Assembly: GCA_963210315.1 (NCBI GenBank)
Contig: OY723274.1
Location: 930,001 to 994,000, forward strand
DNA: 64,000 nt
Direction: 5' to 3'
Source: Rhynchopus euleeides
Lineage: Eukaryota > Euglenozoa > Diplonemea > Diplonemida > Diplonemidae
The position numbers and the translations under genes were made by a program. The notes beneath the pieces are model-generated. The model was not told where the DNA came from and ran no database searches. It worked only from the letters and a program-made list of their open reading frames with translations. Below are positions 1 through 10,400 of the stretch, piece after piece (position 1 is the first letter of the stretch; each line of letters begins with the position of its first letter).

Positions 1-620
1 GGTGCCGAAGGAAACCAAAAAAGGCTTTCGGTACCATGATTCGACGCTACCCCCTGATATGCCACGGCCGTCGAAGCGCAAGGGCTTGGTTACTAGCCGG
101 GCACACGCTACATGGTCCACAGGGGGGTCTGGGGGGGAGAGCCCCCCAGCCGCCGGAGGCCACGGTAGTGAACATCTGTTCAGTGTGGGCGTACAGATTC
201 TGTGTGAGTGGCTGAGTCCTCCTGAGGCTACTGGAGTGGTTGGATTCCCTGACCTGACGGGAATCGAGTGACTTGAGTACGAGACATACGCCACAGGGGG
301 GTCTGGGGGGCGGAGCCCCCCAGCCGCCGGAGGCCACGGTAGTGAGCATCGGTTCCTGCAAAACCATACTCTCTTCGGCCCTGGCAACGGATGGTGGGGA
401 ATGAGGTGGTAGTGTGTGTTTCACCCCACCATCATTCCACCATCGTGGCATCATTCTACCACGTGGCATCATTCCACCATCGGGGCCTGCCTGACGGCAG
501 GCCCCGAGGGTGGAATGATGGTGGAATGATGAAATATCTAGGGGGGGGAAACCCAAAATGAGTGGAATGATGAATGATGGTTAGCGACCAGCCTGGGTCG
601 TGGTTGCGGAGGAGAGGGGG
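1..620 (+). repeat. Composite repeat block, copy 1 (hairpin units plus TGGAATGATG palindromic array)
   Basis: Positions 1-381 match 12879-13250 closely. The block holds two hairpin units (118-181 and 291-355) separated by a conserved spacer. Positions 395-540 then form a palindrome of CATCATTCCA / TGGAATGATG motifs centred on a GC hairpin at about 483-506. The segment ends with a shared GGGGAAACCCAAAAT box (about 545-559) and a shared TAGCGAC..GCCTGGGT box (about 582-598). The copy at 12.9 kb keeps these shared boxes but carries a different array. No coding potential was seen; the short open frames here are translations of the GC hairpins. The element class is unknown. Confidence 0.8.
118..181 (+). 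repeat. Dispersed GC-hairpin unit, copy 1 of 9
   Basis: A unit of about 64 bp: a G run, a near-perfect hairpin (CTGGGGGGC / GCCCCCCAG), then a conserved GCCGCCGGAGGCCACGG box and a GAACATCTGTT tail. Other copies lie at 291-355, 11907-11970, 12067-12129, 12993-13054, 13166-13229, 24182-24244, 25634-25697 and 25856-25919, all in plus orientation. Most are preceded by a degenerate AAGGACTTGGTTAC-like lead. Confidence 0.85.
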
Positions 621-2048
621 GGTAGTGAAATCGAATTTGAAGGGAGCACAAGAATGATCACCCTTCACTCGTTATGCAGGTTGTGTCTGAAATCCAGTGT
701 TTTTTCCGGCCTGTATTGTGTTGTTGTACTGTGTGGGCAATTAGGCTGTGATGGTATGCAAAAACGTTCTTTGGTTCTCATGATCAAACGTCAAGGCACT
801 CATCTGTGGAAATGTGCGTAACTGGTGTCATCATTGTAGTCAGGTTCATGTAGCCTATGTGACCGCAGTGATGTCTTCAGTCATTCCATTTGCATGTCAG
901 CTTGTTCGTTAAAAGAGGAACGTTCATAGGAACGTTCAGGGGGGGGGGGGGCGCAAAAAAATTGCTTAGGAGGGTGTCCTAAATTTAGGAAAATTTTGAA
1001 AAATTTGGAAAATTTTGGGGGATTTTTTGAAAAAATGGCAAAAAAAAGGGTGTGGGGAGTTGGGTCCAGTTTAGCAAAGTCCGTGTATTTGGACGCGGCC
1101 CCTCAGATAAGGAAGCCGCGTCTCAGGTGCAGGATGTGCGGTGTTGTCGATTTTTCAGGGTTCGACATTCTCGGGCTGGACGGAGAGAAACGGTGGGTGC
1201 AACTCTGATCAGAAAAAACTTCAACCGAAAAAACGGGGTGTAGCTCCCTGACTGACGAGCAGCGGGAGGTGGCGAAGAGAAGCTCCTCATGCGTGGCGGC
1301 CTCCCTCGTTCGCGGCGGGTGAGGCATGCGGGGGTACGAGAGCGGCCCCCGCCTGAGTTCTTTATGGAACCCACAAACCTGGGTGGCCTCACGGATGTGA
1401 GGTTGGAAATGCTCCGGGAGACAGCCGATGGCGCCTCAACGCAACAGGCTATCGTTGCCGGCTTGGTGCCCATATGGTGCAAGATGAGCGGCGGAATCCG
1501 CGAACTTCGGGAACTATCAGGTAGTTTGAACGCTGAAGACTGCCCCGCCAGGCTGAATGGGAGTCACAACGCGATGAGGAACAAGGATCAGCAGCGCCCT
1601 TTGCGGCAAACACAGGGCAGCTCTCCCTGAGCAGCTGGGAATGAAACGGGACGGAACTAACGAGCAGCAGCGAAAATGTTGGAGAGCACCAGTAACCACA
1701 ACGAGTCCATGACACAAGTGGAACTGCAGACACGGGGCAGCCAAGAAACCGACGCAGTCGCAGGAGACCACCTCCACGGTCAGAACGAGCAGAACTGAGA
1801 GACACTCAATGGGATGGAGCGGAATCACTGTAACGGGGACACACTGATGGCACACAGGACAGACAGACAGAAGTCAGAGTGAAACGGTTGTACAAAGGGG
1901 TCGGCTTTACCGACGTCCTTAGTACAGAGTGAAACGACGACGCCGCCGAAGGCGGCCAATCCGCCGCCCGAAGGGCGGCGGAAAAATTTTTGGGGTGTTT
2001 TTGGGAGAAAAACCGGTCAACCTGGGCCCTTTGGGACCACACAGGCCA
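600..2048. other. Gene-free interval with homopolymers
   Basis: No convincing gene. It contains a 12-base G run near 940, an AT/G-rich stretch (970-1060), and short open frames on both strands that overlap each other without recognisable domains. Confidence 0.5.
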
Positions 2049-2363
2049 CACGGTGGACTCCAGCGGCCCTAGCGGGAGTCTGGGAGCGGGAGTCTGAGCG
2101 GGTGTCAAAGACTCCCGCTAGCGGGAGTCTATACTCCCGCTAGGGGGAGTCTGACTCCCCCTAGCGGGAGTCTTTTCACCTATTTTCATCCATTTTTCCC
2201 ATGATATAGTTACAGTCTACTGGCGTGGGGGGTAAAATCATGGTGGAAGAGGGATGGGGAGGGGCTTGTTTTGCTTCTGTCAGTTTCCCCGGACTCTGGA
2301 CTACCTACCTATCCTCCTGGTAGCGGCTACACCTGCGGAGGTGAGCGGTTAGAATTTGAGGTG

Positions 2364-3500
2364 TCAAAGTGCGGCCATCGCCTGTCGTAGTTGTGTTACA
2401 CCTTGGGCAAGACAAGCCATCCTGCAGGCCTCATCTTCTTCGTCAGAACTGTCATCCCCCTCCTGCTGTGCGCGTTGGTCAAGCGTGCTCAAAGTCGCCT
2501 CGGATGACACGAATGGTGTGAAAGTCGCCCCCAGCGGGATTGGCATTTTGCACAAGCAGAGCGATAATTTGCGGTGTCCTTCGGGGAACCGGAACAGGAA
2601 GTAGGGCGCGCTGATGGGTTCAACGAAGTCCTGTGTGTTGCAGTGCACAAACCCCTTCTGCAGCTGTGTCAACTGTGTGCAAAGAACATACACAGCCAAT
2701 CTATGAGCGTGTCGGGTGTGCAGACACGGACACAGGATGACTTCTCTATACCCGAGGATCCCGTCCTGCGACAGGTGCGCAACCTTCCAAGGCATGCCCG
2801 ATGCGCGCCGCTTCTCTTCTGCCATCGCAAGATCTCTCTCGTAAGTTGCGGAGCTGGCGATTGTAACGGCATCTTTCTTGCGATGTCCGTTCTCTGCTTC
2901 TTCAAATTCGTCGTTGTTCTGCAGAGGCACTGCATCTTCTGGAGCCCACCAATGATGGAGACTGTGTACGTAGGCATTGCGCGTTGATCCCTTTTCGGCA
3001 TGCTCCATCAACCAGTGAAATATATGCCCTGAGATCCGAGCACGCAAGAAGGGAATCCGGGCTGACTCATCCTTGCATCCCCAGAAGCGCCAGGGGATGT
3101 CTGCATACCGGAAATGCATGAGGTCTGCAAGGGAGACAAAGAGGTAGCGGAACAAGCCCTTGTAGGTGTGTCCTGTGACAGGCAAGCACGACCTTCCGGA
3201 ACTGAGAACCTGTCCCATGCTGCGACACATTCAGTGCAAGGTTTGTACAGGTCTTGTCGAATATTTTTTTGTTGTCTCATCCAGTACCCTGATCAGCCGC
3301 ATGGCGAGCCCCTTGCAGTCATGGAGTGCTGGGGTGACGTAGCGGGCATTGGGAAGCACACCTGCCAAGAGGGAGGGGTAGCCAGCCTCTTTCATCTCAG
3401 AGAGAGTCAGGTGCGGGTATCGATGCACCTGTTGATACCAGCGTTCTTCTGGGATGTCGCACAGTGAGCATCGGTGCCCTCGCCCCCCGCATCGCCTCAT
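2364..3500 (-). pseudogene. Transposon-borne ORF of unknown function, interrupted by TGA
   Basis: One reading frame on the minus strand runs from an ATG at 3500 to a stop at 2364, broken only by an in-frame TGA at 3231-3233. That gives 89 and 288 residues (378 amino acids in all). The protein has a CSLCDIP Cys motif near the N terminus, aromatic-rich segments (IPWRFWGCKDE, HSLHHWWAPED) and an acidic tail (GDDSSDEEDEA). It lies wholly between the left end at 2049 and the inner right end at 3616, so it is probably the element's own protein, perhaps a decayed transposase. No family was recognised. The TGA could be a mutation, a read-through site or part of an unrecognised intron. Confidence 0.5.
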
Positions 3501-3517
3501 TGTTGCCCACTGCTGAT

Positions 3518-3616
3518 CTATACTCCCGCTAGCGGGAGTTGGACTCCCCCTAGTTGAGACTCCCGAAAAGGGTTAAACCCGGTAGTGGTACCCTACCCCC
3601 GCTGGAGTCCACCGTG
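3518..3616 (+). repeat. Internal copy of the transposon right terminal repeat
   Basis: This stretch repeats 4320-4397 almost exactly, with a short insertion (AACCCGGTAGTGGTA) before the terminal CTACCCCCGCTGGAGTCCA segment. It marks a second right end inside the 2049-4397 segment. Confidence 0.8.
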
Positions 3617-3765
3617 CAAGGCCGGATCAGCCCACGGGTGGGTTTGAGGAAGAAATCTGGGGGGGCAAATTTTGCTGCGACTTCCGGTTTCACCCGGCCG
3701 AACTCCAGCATCTATCCAGACCCACGGTGCCAAGCCGTTCGCCCGTGTCGCGATCATTCGCGGCT

Positions 3766-4146
3766 TCAGGCTGCCCCCGACGACACGTTTGTATCCTGCA
3801 CCTTGCCATACTTCGCCTCCACCTTGTATATGACGGAGAGCGCCCTCCTTCCGCATCGTTGCGACTTCCCTGACAGCGAACTTATCCATGTCAGGGAAGA
3901 CATGGCGATGATTGCGTTGGCCACCTGGGTGCTGTGCTGGTGGAGCTCCTTGCTCAACACCGTTGCTAGGAGCCTTCTAATGGATCCCAGTGTCAGCACA
4001 CTGCCCCCTTTTTTAACAGGGAAGGCCGTGCAAAAATCATGCACAATGTTCGTCGCCTCCGCAGCCTCGGGACTCTCTGCGCTCTTCTTCTTCTTAATCG
4101 ACTTTGCCGCCGGCTTCGCTGCCGGCTTCGTTGTCGTCTTCCCCAT
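3766..4146 (-). CDS. Small basic protein, weakly histone-H2B-like
   Basis: ATG at 4146, 126 residues. Residues 1-28 are a Lys/Ala/Pro-rich tail (GKTTTKPAAKPAAK then IKKKK), like a core-histone tail. Residues about 32-85 (NIVHDFCTAF, then LTLGSIRRLLATVLSKELHQH) keep the spacing of the last helices of histone H2B (T..I....L.LL..EL..H), but the first helix of the histone fold is missing. After about residue 85 the other frame reads equally well, so a frameshift or intron is possible. It sits between the inner (3616) and outer (4397) right ends of the transposon. Histone relationship is a tentative reading; it may be captured host sequence or unrelated. Confidence 0.35.
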   Translation of the reverse strand: MGKTTTKPAAKPAAKSIKKKKSAESPEAAEATNIVHDFCTAFPVKKGGSVLTLGSIRRLLATVLSKELHQHSTQVANAIIAMSSLTWISSLSGKSQRCGRRALSVIYKVEAKYGKVQDTNVSSGAA

Positions 4147-4399
4147 TTTTGTGAATCAGGTCTGCGAGCTGGGATGGGTGGAAACGTCCGTTTCGTTTGG
4201 TGTGGCTGTACTTCAGTGACGAGTGCCACATTGCATAGGTATCATGGGAAAAATGAGTGAAAATAGGTGAAAAGACTCCCGCTAGGGGGAGTCAGACTCC
4301 CCCTAGCGGGAGTATAGACTCCCGCTAGCGGGAGTTGGACTCCCCCTAGTTGAGACTCCCGAAAAGGGTTACCCTACCCCCGCTGGAGTCCACCGTGCA

Positions 4400-4855
4400 G
4401 GAAAGGCCAAAATTTTCGATTTTTTTCGGAAATTTTTCGGTTTTTCAGAGTGTGGCAGTCCGCAGATACAGATTTTCGGGTCGGAAAAAAAATTTTTTTT
4501 TCGACCCAAAAAAATCGGATTTTTTCGGGGAGGGTCTCCGGTGGCCCCCCCTGGATTTCCTGTTTTTTCCCGATTTTCGGATTTTGCTCGAAATTTGCCC
4601 TTGTGTCAACCAGTGGCAAAACTTTCGGAAAATCGGGAAAAATCAGGAAAATCCGGAGTACCGGACACCCTCCTTATGGTAGCAGTTTCGGCTGCCAACC
4701 CACGACCGTACCATAAGGACGCGGAACACATGCCGGGGCAGCCCGGTACGAGGTGTACCTTTCATCAGGTGGGTATCGGCAAGATGCACAGCGTCAGGAG
4801 AGGGGGGGGGGGTAGGGGGGGTCAAATGCCACCCTTTTACGTGGACAAACACGAT
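4400..4855. other. Gene-free AT-rich spacer between two transposons
   Basis: Runs of TTTTTCGGA-like sequence between 4405 and 4660, then a G-run tract at about 4800-4820. Nothing recognisable. Confidence 0.5.
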
Positions 4856-7441
4856 TTTTCAAAAAACCGGCGCAGAGGCCCCAAAGCCCCCGTAAACCCT
4901 CCAAACCCCCCCAGATCGGTCCGGAAACCCATCGAACCCCACTTTTCCACCATTCCGGGCACCTCAGGTGCCCGAATTGGGGTACCTAATTTTCGTGCCA
5001 CCGTTTGGTACCACACAGTGTCACTGAGGGGGGGTTAGGAAAGGATACGCACCACAGACACCCACAATCATCTGCAGAGTGCTGTGAATACCGCACAAAC
5101 ACAAGAATGGGCCGCACGGTTGCTCGGAGTGCGAACGCCATCGCCGCGGCGAGGAAGTTCGTCGGCCAGCTGCCCGTGGAGCTGTGTGGGGCACGGTGGT
5201 GCGATTTGAACGCGCAGCGGGCGCGCATACTCAGGCGCACGCGCGGGGCCCCCACGAAGGAGGCCTTTTTAAAGGCCCTTTCGCGGATCGGTGTGCGGAA
5301 GACGCGGGTGCAGTGCGAAGGGAAACGAGAGTTCCGGTGGTGTGTGAACTGCGATCACACAGTTCGCCCGATGGCAAAGGGCGCGAGCGCGGGTGAGGGG
5401 CCAGTGGAGAATACAACCGATGAAGACAGCGACAGCGACAGCGACTGTGACAGTGGCAGTGTCAATCAAAGCGACAGCGACAGCGACAGCGACCCCGAGG
5501 ACGCTACGACTCCGAAAACCTCGAGTCCGGGAGTGTACTCCGCAAGCGCGTATAGACGATTACACGCCAAATATAAGCGCTTGCGACAGCGGTGTCTTGT
5601 GACACCGACCTCCCTCTACAACAAGGAGGGGGGCTACAGCGCCGGTGTGGCAACGGCGCTGACAGTGCTGCGAGGGTGGGGGATCGGCGCGAAGAGCTGT
5701 GGCGAGGCTCTGAGCGACATCCTGGAGTGCATCCTTGGCACTCGTGGGAAGGGGCGCAACATCAGTGCGGCGACAGTCAAACGCACTGATGCGTGGGCAG
5801 GTCCAATGAGTACTGATCGGTTCCTGACGAAGCTTCGTGAAAAAGGAGGGCAGGTGCAGACGTGCATGGACACCTCGTCGGGTGCGCGCTCGCAGCAAGG
5901 GGTGAAGTACTCGCAGGTCTCGTTCTCTGCTGCAAGCCCTGAGACCGGCAGGGTGCTCCAAGTCGTGGCCGACAGCTCCGTCGGGGAGGGAAGCCGTGCC
6001 ATCGACAAGGTGCCCCAGATCCAGCGTGTTCTGCTGGCGGCGACGGAGGCCGGCTTTCAAAAACCATCACTGTGTCTGACTGATCACGAATCAACGGCCA
6101 AAGCTGCCTGTGTCCTTGGAGGGTTGATACCTTCGGGGTGCTCGTCGCACAAGTGGAAGCACACCATTGAATCGGTTGATATCAACACCACCACCCAAGC
6201 TGCGATCGAGACGCTTCACACCGCTTGCTGTCCTAAAAGCACGAACGCCACCACATCGACGGGAATCAAGATGGTATCAACACTCTTCGCAACAAAAGGA
6301 GGCATTCCAAAGGGGTTTACGTTGGGAAGGCAGGTGGGAAACAAATATGGGTGGCTATGCCGTTCCTGCGCGGCAGTGCTCCACAACCGGGATGTATTGA
6401 CCAAGGCTGTTGAGCGACGCGAGCTGTACATTCCGGGAAGCAACGCACTCAGTGTGCTGTTGTGTGACGACATTGTGCCAGAGTTGGTGGTTGCTGCGGT
6501 CTGCTTTGCCTGGTACAAGAGTACGTATGTACTGCTGAAAGGGTGCAAATTGCGTGGCGAGATGAATGTCACGGAAGCCCGCAAACTCTACCCGACCCTC
6601 CGAGGGTGGCTCGTGACTCTTTCGCGTGTGAAAAGCAAGTTTCCACAGTGGATATTTGAGACGGCAGGGCGCAACCCCCTTGGCATGCAGCAAGCCCAGG
6701 AGCACTTCGACTCTACATGCGCAAGCCGCCTTCGGGGATCAGTGGCACGCATGATCGAGACTTTTGATCGCTTTGTGGCTCATGACACGGATCTCCCGCC
6801 AGAGGCTGCCAAAGACCTTCCACACTCGAACGACTTCATTGAGGGAGCGCATGGTACAGTCGGCTTGCTGAGTGAGGATCTTCCCGGCTGCAACCCAGAG
6901 AGGATTGCGAGCATTGCGCAGCGAAAACACAACCGCAGGGCACTCTTTGAGATTGGGGTCCCGCTTGTGCCGAGCGAAGAGACGTACTCATCCTACAAGG
7001 AGAGGAAATTGAACTCAGATGAGGACGTTCACTTGAGGATACATCGCACCACAATGAAGCAGCAGCTGCGGACTGAGTACACCAAGCTCTCTGTGGCTGA
7101 ACTGCGGGACAAAGCAGCTGAGCACGACCTGCCTGTGCGACAGGGAGGGAAGTACATAATCAAACCAAAGCTCATCGAAGACCTGATCGATGCCACCTAC
7201 ATGGCGCCTGATGACGAGTTCTAGCCCGTCAGAAATGTGGTATTAGTGCGTACCCTTTCCTAACCCCCCCCTCAGTGACACTGTGTGGTACCAAACGGTG
7301 GCACGAAAATTAGGTACCCCAATTCGGGCACCTGAGGTGCCCGGAATGGTGGAAAAGTGGGGTTCGATGGGTTTCCGGACCGATCTGGGGGGGTTTGGAG
7401 GGTTTACGGGGGCTTTGGGGCCTCTGCGCCAGTTTTTTAAA
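4856..7441 (+). mobile_element. Complete DNA transposon with about 195-bp terminal inverted repeats
   Basis: Positions 4856-5053 are repeated in inverted orientation at 7245-7441 with only a few differences. Shared landmarks from outside to inside are GGCGCAGAGGCCCC, GGGCACCTCAGGTGCCCG, a GGTACC box and GGTTAGGAAAGG. The single long gene between the repeats encodes the likely transposase. The near identity of the repeats and the intact gene point to recent insertion. No target-site duplication could be fixed by eye because the outer edges are A/T runs. Confidence 0.88.
5107..7224 (+). CDS. Putative DDE-type transposase with acidic linker and C-terminal SAP-like domain
   Basis: 705 residues from the first ATG at 5107; the open frame continues upstream into the terminal repeat, but without an earlier ATG. 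Residues 70-85 hold a CVNC-type Cys pair, and 104-132 an Asp/Ser acidic linker. The core from about 250 contains CMDTSSG (Asp255), CLTDHEST (Asp326) after a V-x-E-G-S box, and NDFIEG (Glu579), which fit a DDE triad with a long insertion before the Glu. Residues about 658-697 (LSVAELRDKAAEHDLPV, then KPKLIEDLI) look like a SAP DNA-binding helix pair. Position between long inverted repeats supports the transposase role. The superfamily was not recognised; Kolobok- or Mutator-like elements are candidates. The catalytic assignment is inference. Confidence 0.8.
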   Translation: MGRTVARSANAIAAARKFVGQLPVELCGARWCDLNAQRARILRRTRGAPTKEAFLKALSRIGVRKTRVQCEGKREFRWCVNCDHTVRPMAKGASAGEGPVENTTDEDSDSDSDCDSGSVNQSDSDSDSDPEDATTPKTSSPGVYSASAYRRLHAKYKRLRQRCLVTPTSLYNKEGGYSAGVATALTVLRGWGIGAKSCGEALSDILECILGTRGKGRNISAATVKRTDAWAGPMSTDRFLTKLREKGGQVQTCMDTSSGARSQQGVKYSQVSFSAASPETGRVLQVVADSSVGEGSRAIDKVPQIQRVLLAATEAGFQKPSLCLTDHESTAKAACVLGGLIPSGCSSHKWKHTIESVDINTTTQAAIETLHTACCPKSTNATTSTGIKMVSTLFATKGGIPKGFTLGRQVGNKYGWLCRSCAAVLHNRDVLTKAVERRELYIPGSNALSVLLCDDIVPELVVAAVCFAWYKSTYVLLKGCKLRGEMNVTEARKLYPTLRGWLVTLSRVKSKFPQWIFETAGRNPLGMQQAQEHFDSTCASRLRGSVARMIETFDRFVAHDTDLPPEAAKDLPHSNDFIEGAHGTVGLLSEDLPGCNPERIASIAQRKHNRRALFEIGVPLVPSEETYSSYKERKLNSDEDVHLRIHRTTMKQQLRTEYTKLSVAELRDKAAEHDLPVRQGGKYIIKPKLIEDLIDATYMAPDDEF

Positions 7442-10400
7442 ATACAGCAGCAGTCTCTCGAGTCTTCCTTTCAGATGATTTTTGCATTGATCACTTCCAC
7501 CACAACCCGTCACTCGTCACGCGTTTTTTTTCTCGCTGGCGCTAGTGATATCGGCTGGCAGAAAAACCACACACAAACCCCCCCCCCCCCCCCCGCGTGT
7601 CGAGTGACCTTACCTGTCTGAAGTACAGAAATGTGTCGGGTTGGGTGGAGCATACACACACACACATGTTCACACAAAACACAGAACAAACCGCACAAAC
7701 GTGTTCACACATCCGGTATCCTATGCGAAATACCCGCTGCTCCCCGGGAGCTGTTGCGGGACCCATCTGCTCTTCCGACCCAGCGAGACTCTTGCCGTAT
7801 TTTCTCTACCACACGGGGTGTGTTTTACCAAAAAATCGTGTTTGTCACCCCCATTTGATACCCCCTAGGGGGGGGGGGGGGCGGGCGTTGAGGCGGCAGT
7901 CCTTCTGGTTGGGTTGCTCTTCACAGCCACTGGACACCACCCCGCTGCCCCTCCGCTCCTCCTATACCATTTGCAGGCCTGTTCTGTCATCAGCTGCGTA
8001 TGGTGTACAGGCAAATGTTGCTGCACGTCTATAGGTTATGCGGGCATAACGGGGGCCTTCGTTCCAAAGTGCAAAAAAGTGAGTCACGGTAGGGTGACAC
8101 ACTGGCATGGTTTTGACACAGAGAGTGAAGGTTTCATCAGCAAGGTTTACTTCGGGTTTCGTGGAAATGCAAGGAATGTACTATTATACCCTGGCCTCCG
8201 AATGCGACCCCACACCGAATTGACATGTCTTCTGCCAAAGAGTGGCTGATCCGACACTTTACTGATTGTTGCTTGGAGCAGGAATCGCCCTCATTACACT
8301 ACAAGGCAGAATATCGTCCTGTTTTGAAACTGCATAGAACAGATTCGAACAAATTTTGTCGTCTAACGACACATTTGCACCTCAAAGGCTGTGTTGAGGC
8401 ATCCCTGTGACAAGCGACCAACCTCAAAGATTCAGCCGTGTGATTTCCCTTTTTATTTTGCTACCTTCCCCCCCCCCCCTAAACCCAACCCTCATACACA
8501 GGCAGAGCCTAACTCTGGTGATTCTGGCACCAGAAGTGCCGTGCCGCCTCGCTGTTTGAGACACAGCCAGCTTCTCACTCAGGCATGTTAGTGAGGGACA
8601 CATGCAAGACCCACGCAGACGGGCCCTGGAGAAAGATTCAACGGCAGGCCATACACAGGCACGGCAGGCATCACCTGCCTGAGGTACAGTACAACCCGTC
8701 TATATCCCTGGCAGTGCTGCACGGACAGACGAAAAACGAGCTGCTGGGAAGAACGACTCAGGGTAAATCAGCTGGGTGTAACAGGGAGACGGGGGCAGGG
8801 AAAGCAGGGTGGGGGGTGGGGGTGTAACCGCATTTCTCTGCTGGCATCACGCATCGCAAAGCCACGGTTCTGCCAGGACCCTGCACGGGTCTCCTCTGTG
8901 AACATCGTGCCGGTTTGCCAAAGCTGGTTGGTGGTCAAATGCCCAGGCCAGTCGAGGCAGCCGGATAGTGACATCCACAATGGTGTGCCGTGCAGGCAAC
9001 CTGCAGTGTGACAGAAGCGCTGCAATCGGGTCTGAGATGGCGGGGGTGGTGACGGATAGCATATGTTGAACAAGGTGTGAAGAACAGCTATCAAGCTCTG
9101 CGAGAAGTGTAGAGGGGGGGGGAGGGCATGTGGCTGGCCCTTAATACTTTGAAGAGGGGAAGAGTTGTTGACTTGAAAAAGATAAGGCGTTGTTTGTGCA
9201 CCAAACCCGTGACTTGAAAAACACATTCTGGGGACCTTCGCTCTGTGTCAAAACTGTGCCAGTGTGCCTCCCTTGTTGTGAGGCGACTCTCCTTTCTGCA
9301 CTTCCGAGCGAAGGCTCCCTTTGTTGTGGCGCCCGAATGTCTCCGATTCTTTGGGGGGACTCGCTACCAGGTGTGACTGAGTGAGGACAAGTGAGCCACG
9401 GCCCACTTCCCCTCACTGACTGACGAGCTGTGACTGGCAGTGAGGGCCCCCTTTGTATTTTTTGACGTATTTTGACAATTCTTGTCAGAACCGCACAGTG
9501 GAGGGCGGCAGGAGCTCTTTCTCGCTCCCTTGCCGCCACTCCTTCCCACTCCCTCGACACGTGCATGCAGTCTGCGCCCCTTTTTTGTTGTTGGCGTTGC
9601 TGTTTCCTTCGAGACACTCGCGTGAAACAAAAACAAGTGTGAATCATAATTGCAAAAAAAACCTCGGCCGATTGTCATGGATAAAACACGAACCTCATCA
9701 GAACGCACAAAGGGTGCGGGGTGTGTGTGTGTGTGAGTGCGTGGGGCGATTTGCTTGGCCTTTTTGCAAATCACAGAAATAGGCAGGTTAAAGAGAGCAT
9801 GCGAATCCAGACAGCCCCCACCTGGCAACGCCTCATCGCCTTTTTCTTGATTGTTTCGGCACCGATGCCATTGACCCGGCTGTCGTTTCTTTTAACGGGC
9901 ACCAACACTGCACACGAGGGGCAAGTGGCAACCTGCCGCAGTGCCGTGCCCTTCCCTGCATGTGGGCTTCGCAAACACACCGCAGCATGGATTGGTAGAG
10001 AGGTCATTCGGCAGACATGGGGGTGCACTGTGCTGGAGCAAGACGACCCAGCTCCTTGTGGACTGCCCGTGCACCGATCGATGCCATACACATCCCCGCA
10101 CAGGTACTACTGAATCAAGGGGCCTTACAAACTGCACGGCCCAAACCAAAACCACTCGAGAGTGGGCGTTGGCAACACAAAATCGCAACAGAAAGGGTTT
10201 TGTTAGATAAAAAAACTGTGATATCACATCCATCTGGACGACACACACAGCAACACTTCCTTACAGACTGACAATACCTGAGAGACCAAGACTGGTGGTG
10301 GCGTGCGTGTGCAAGGGAGTGCGAGACTGGGTAGGCACGTTCTCTGACAACCCTGCGGCATTGCGGGTGGGGAGGGGGGGGAGGGAGGGAAGGGCGGGGG

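Larger units (their letters stand above)
2049..4397. mobile_element. DNA transposon(s) with CACGGTGGACTCC ends and clustered palindromes
   Basis: The left end (2049) starts CACGGTGGACTCC and the right end (4397) finishes with its complement. Inside each end is a cluster of the 18-bp palindrome ACTCCCGCTAGCGGGAGT and variants (left about 2075-2175, right about 4271-4340), followed by a shared stretch around TTTTCACCTATTTTCA, so the terminal inverted repeat is at least 100 bp. A second right end, nearly identical to 4320-4397, lies at 3518-3616, so the segment is either two nested or adjacent elements or one element with an internal end duplication. Ends beginning CAC with repeated subterminal motifs recall CACTA/EnSpm elements; that placement is inference. 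No target duplication was evident. Confidence 0.75.

Noticed and set aside
2049..4397. Target-site duplication for the CACGG transposon
   Set aside because: Flanking bases (GGCCA on the left, CAAGG or CAGGA on the right) do not form a convincing duplication.
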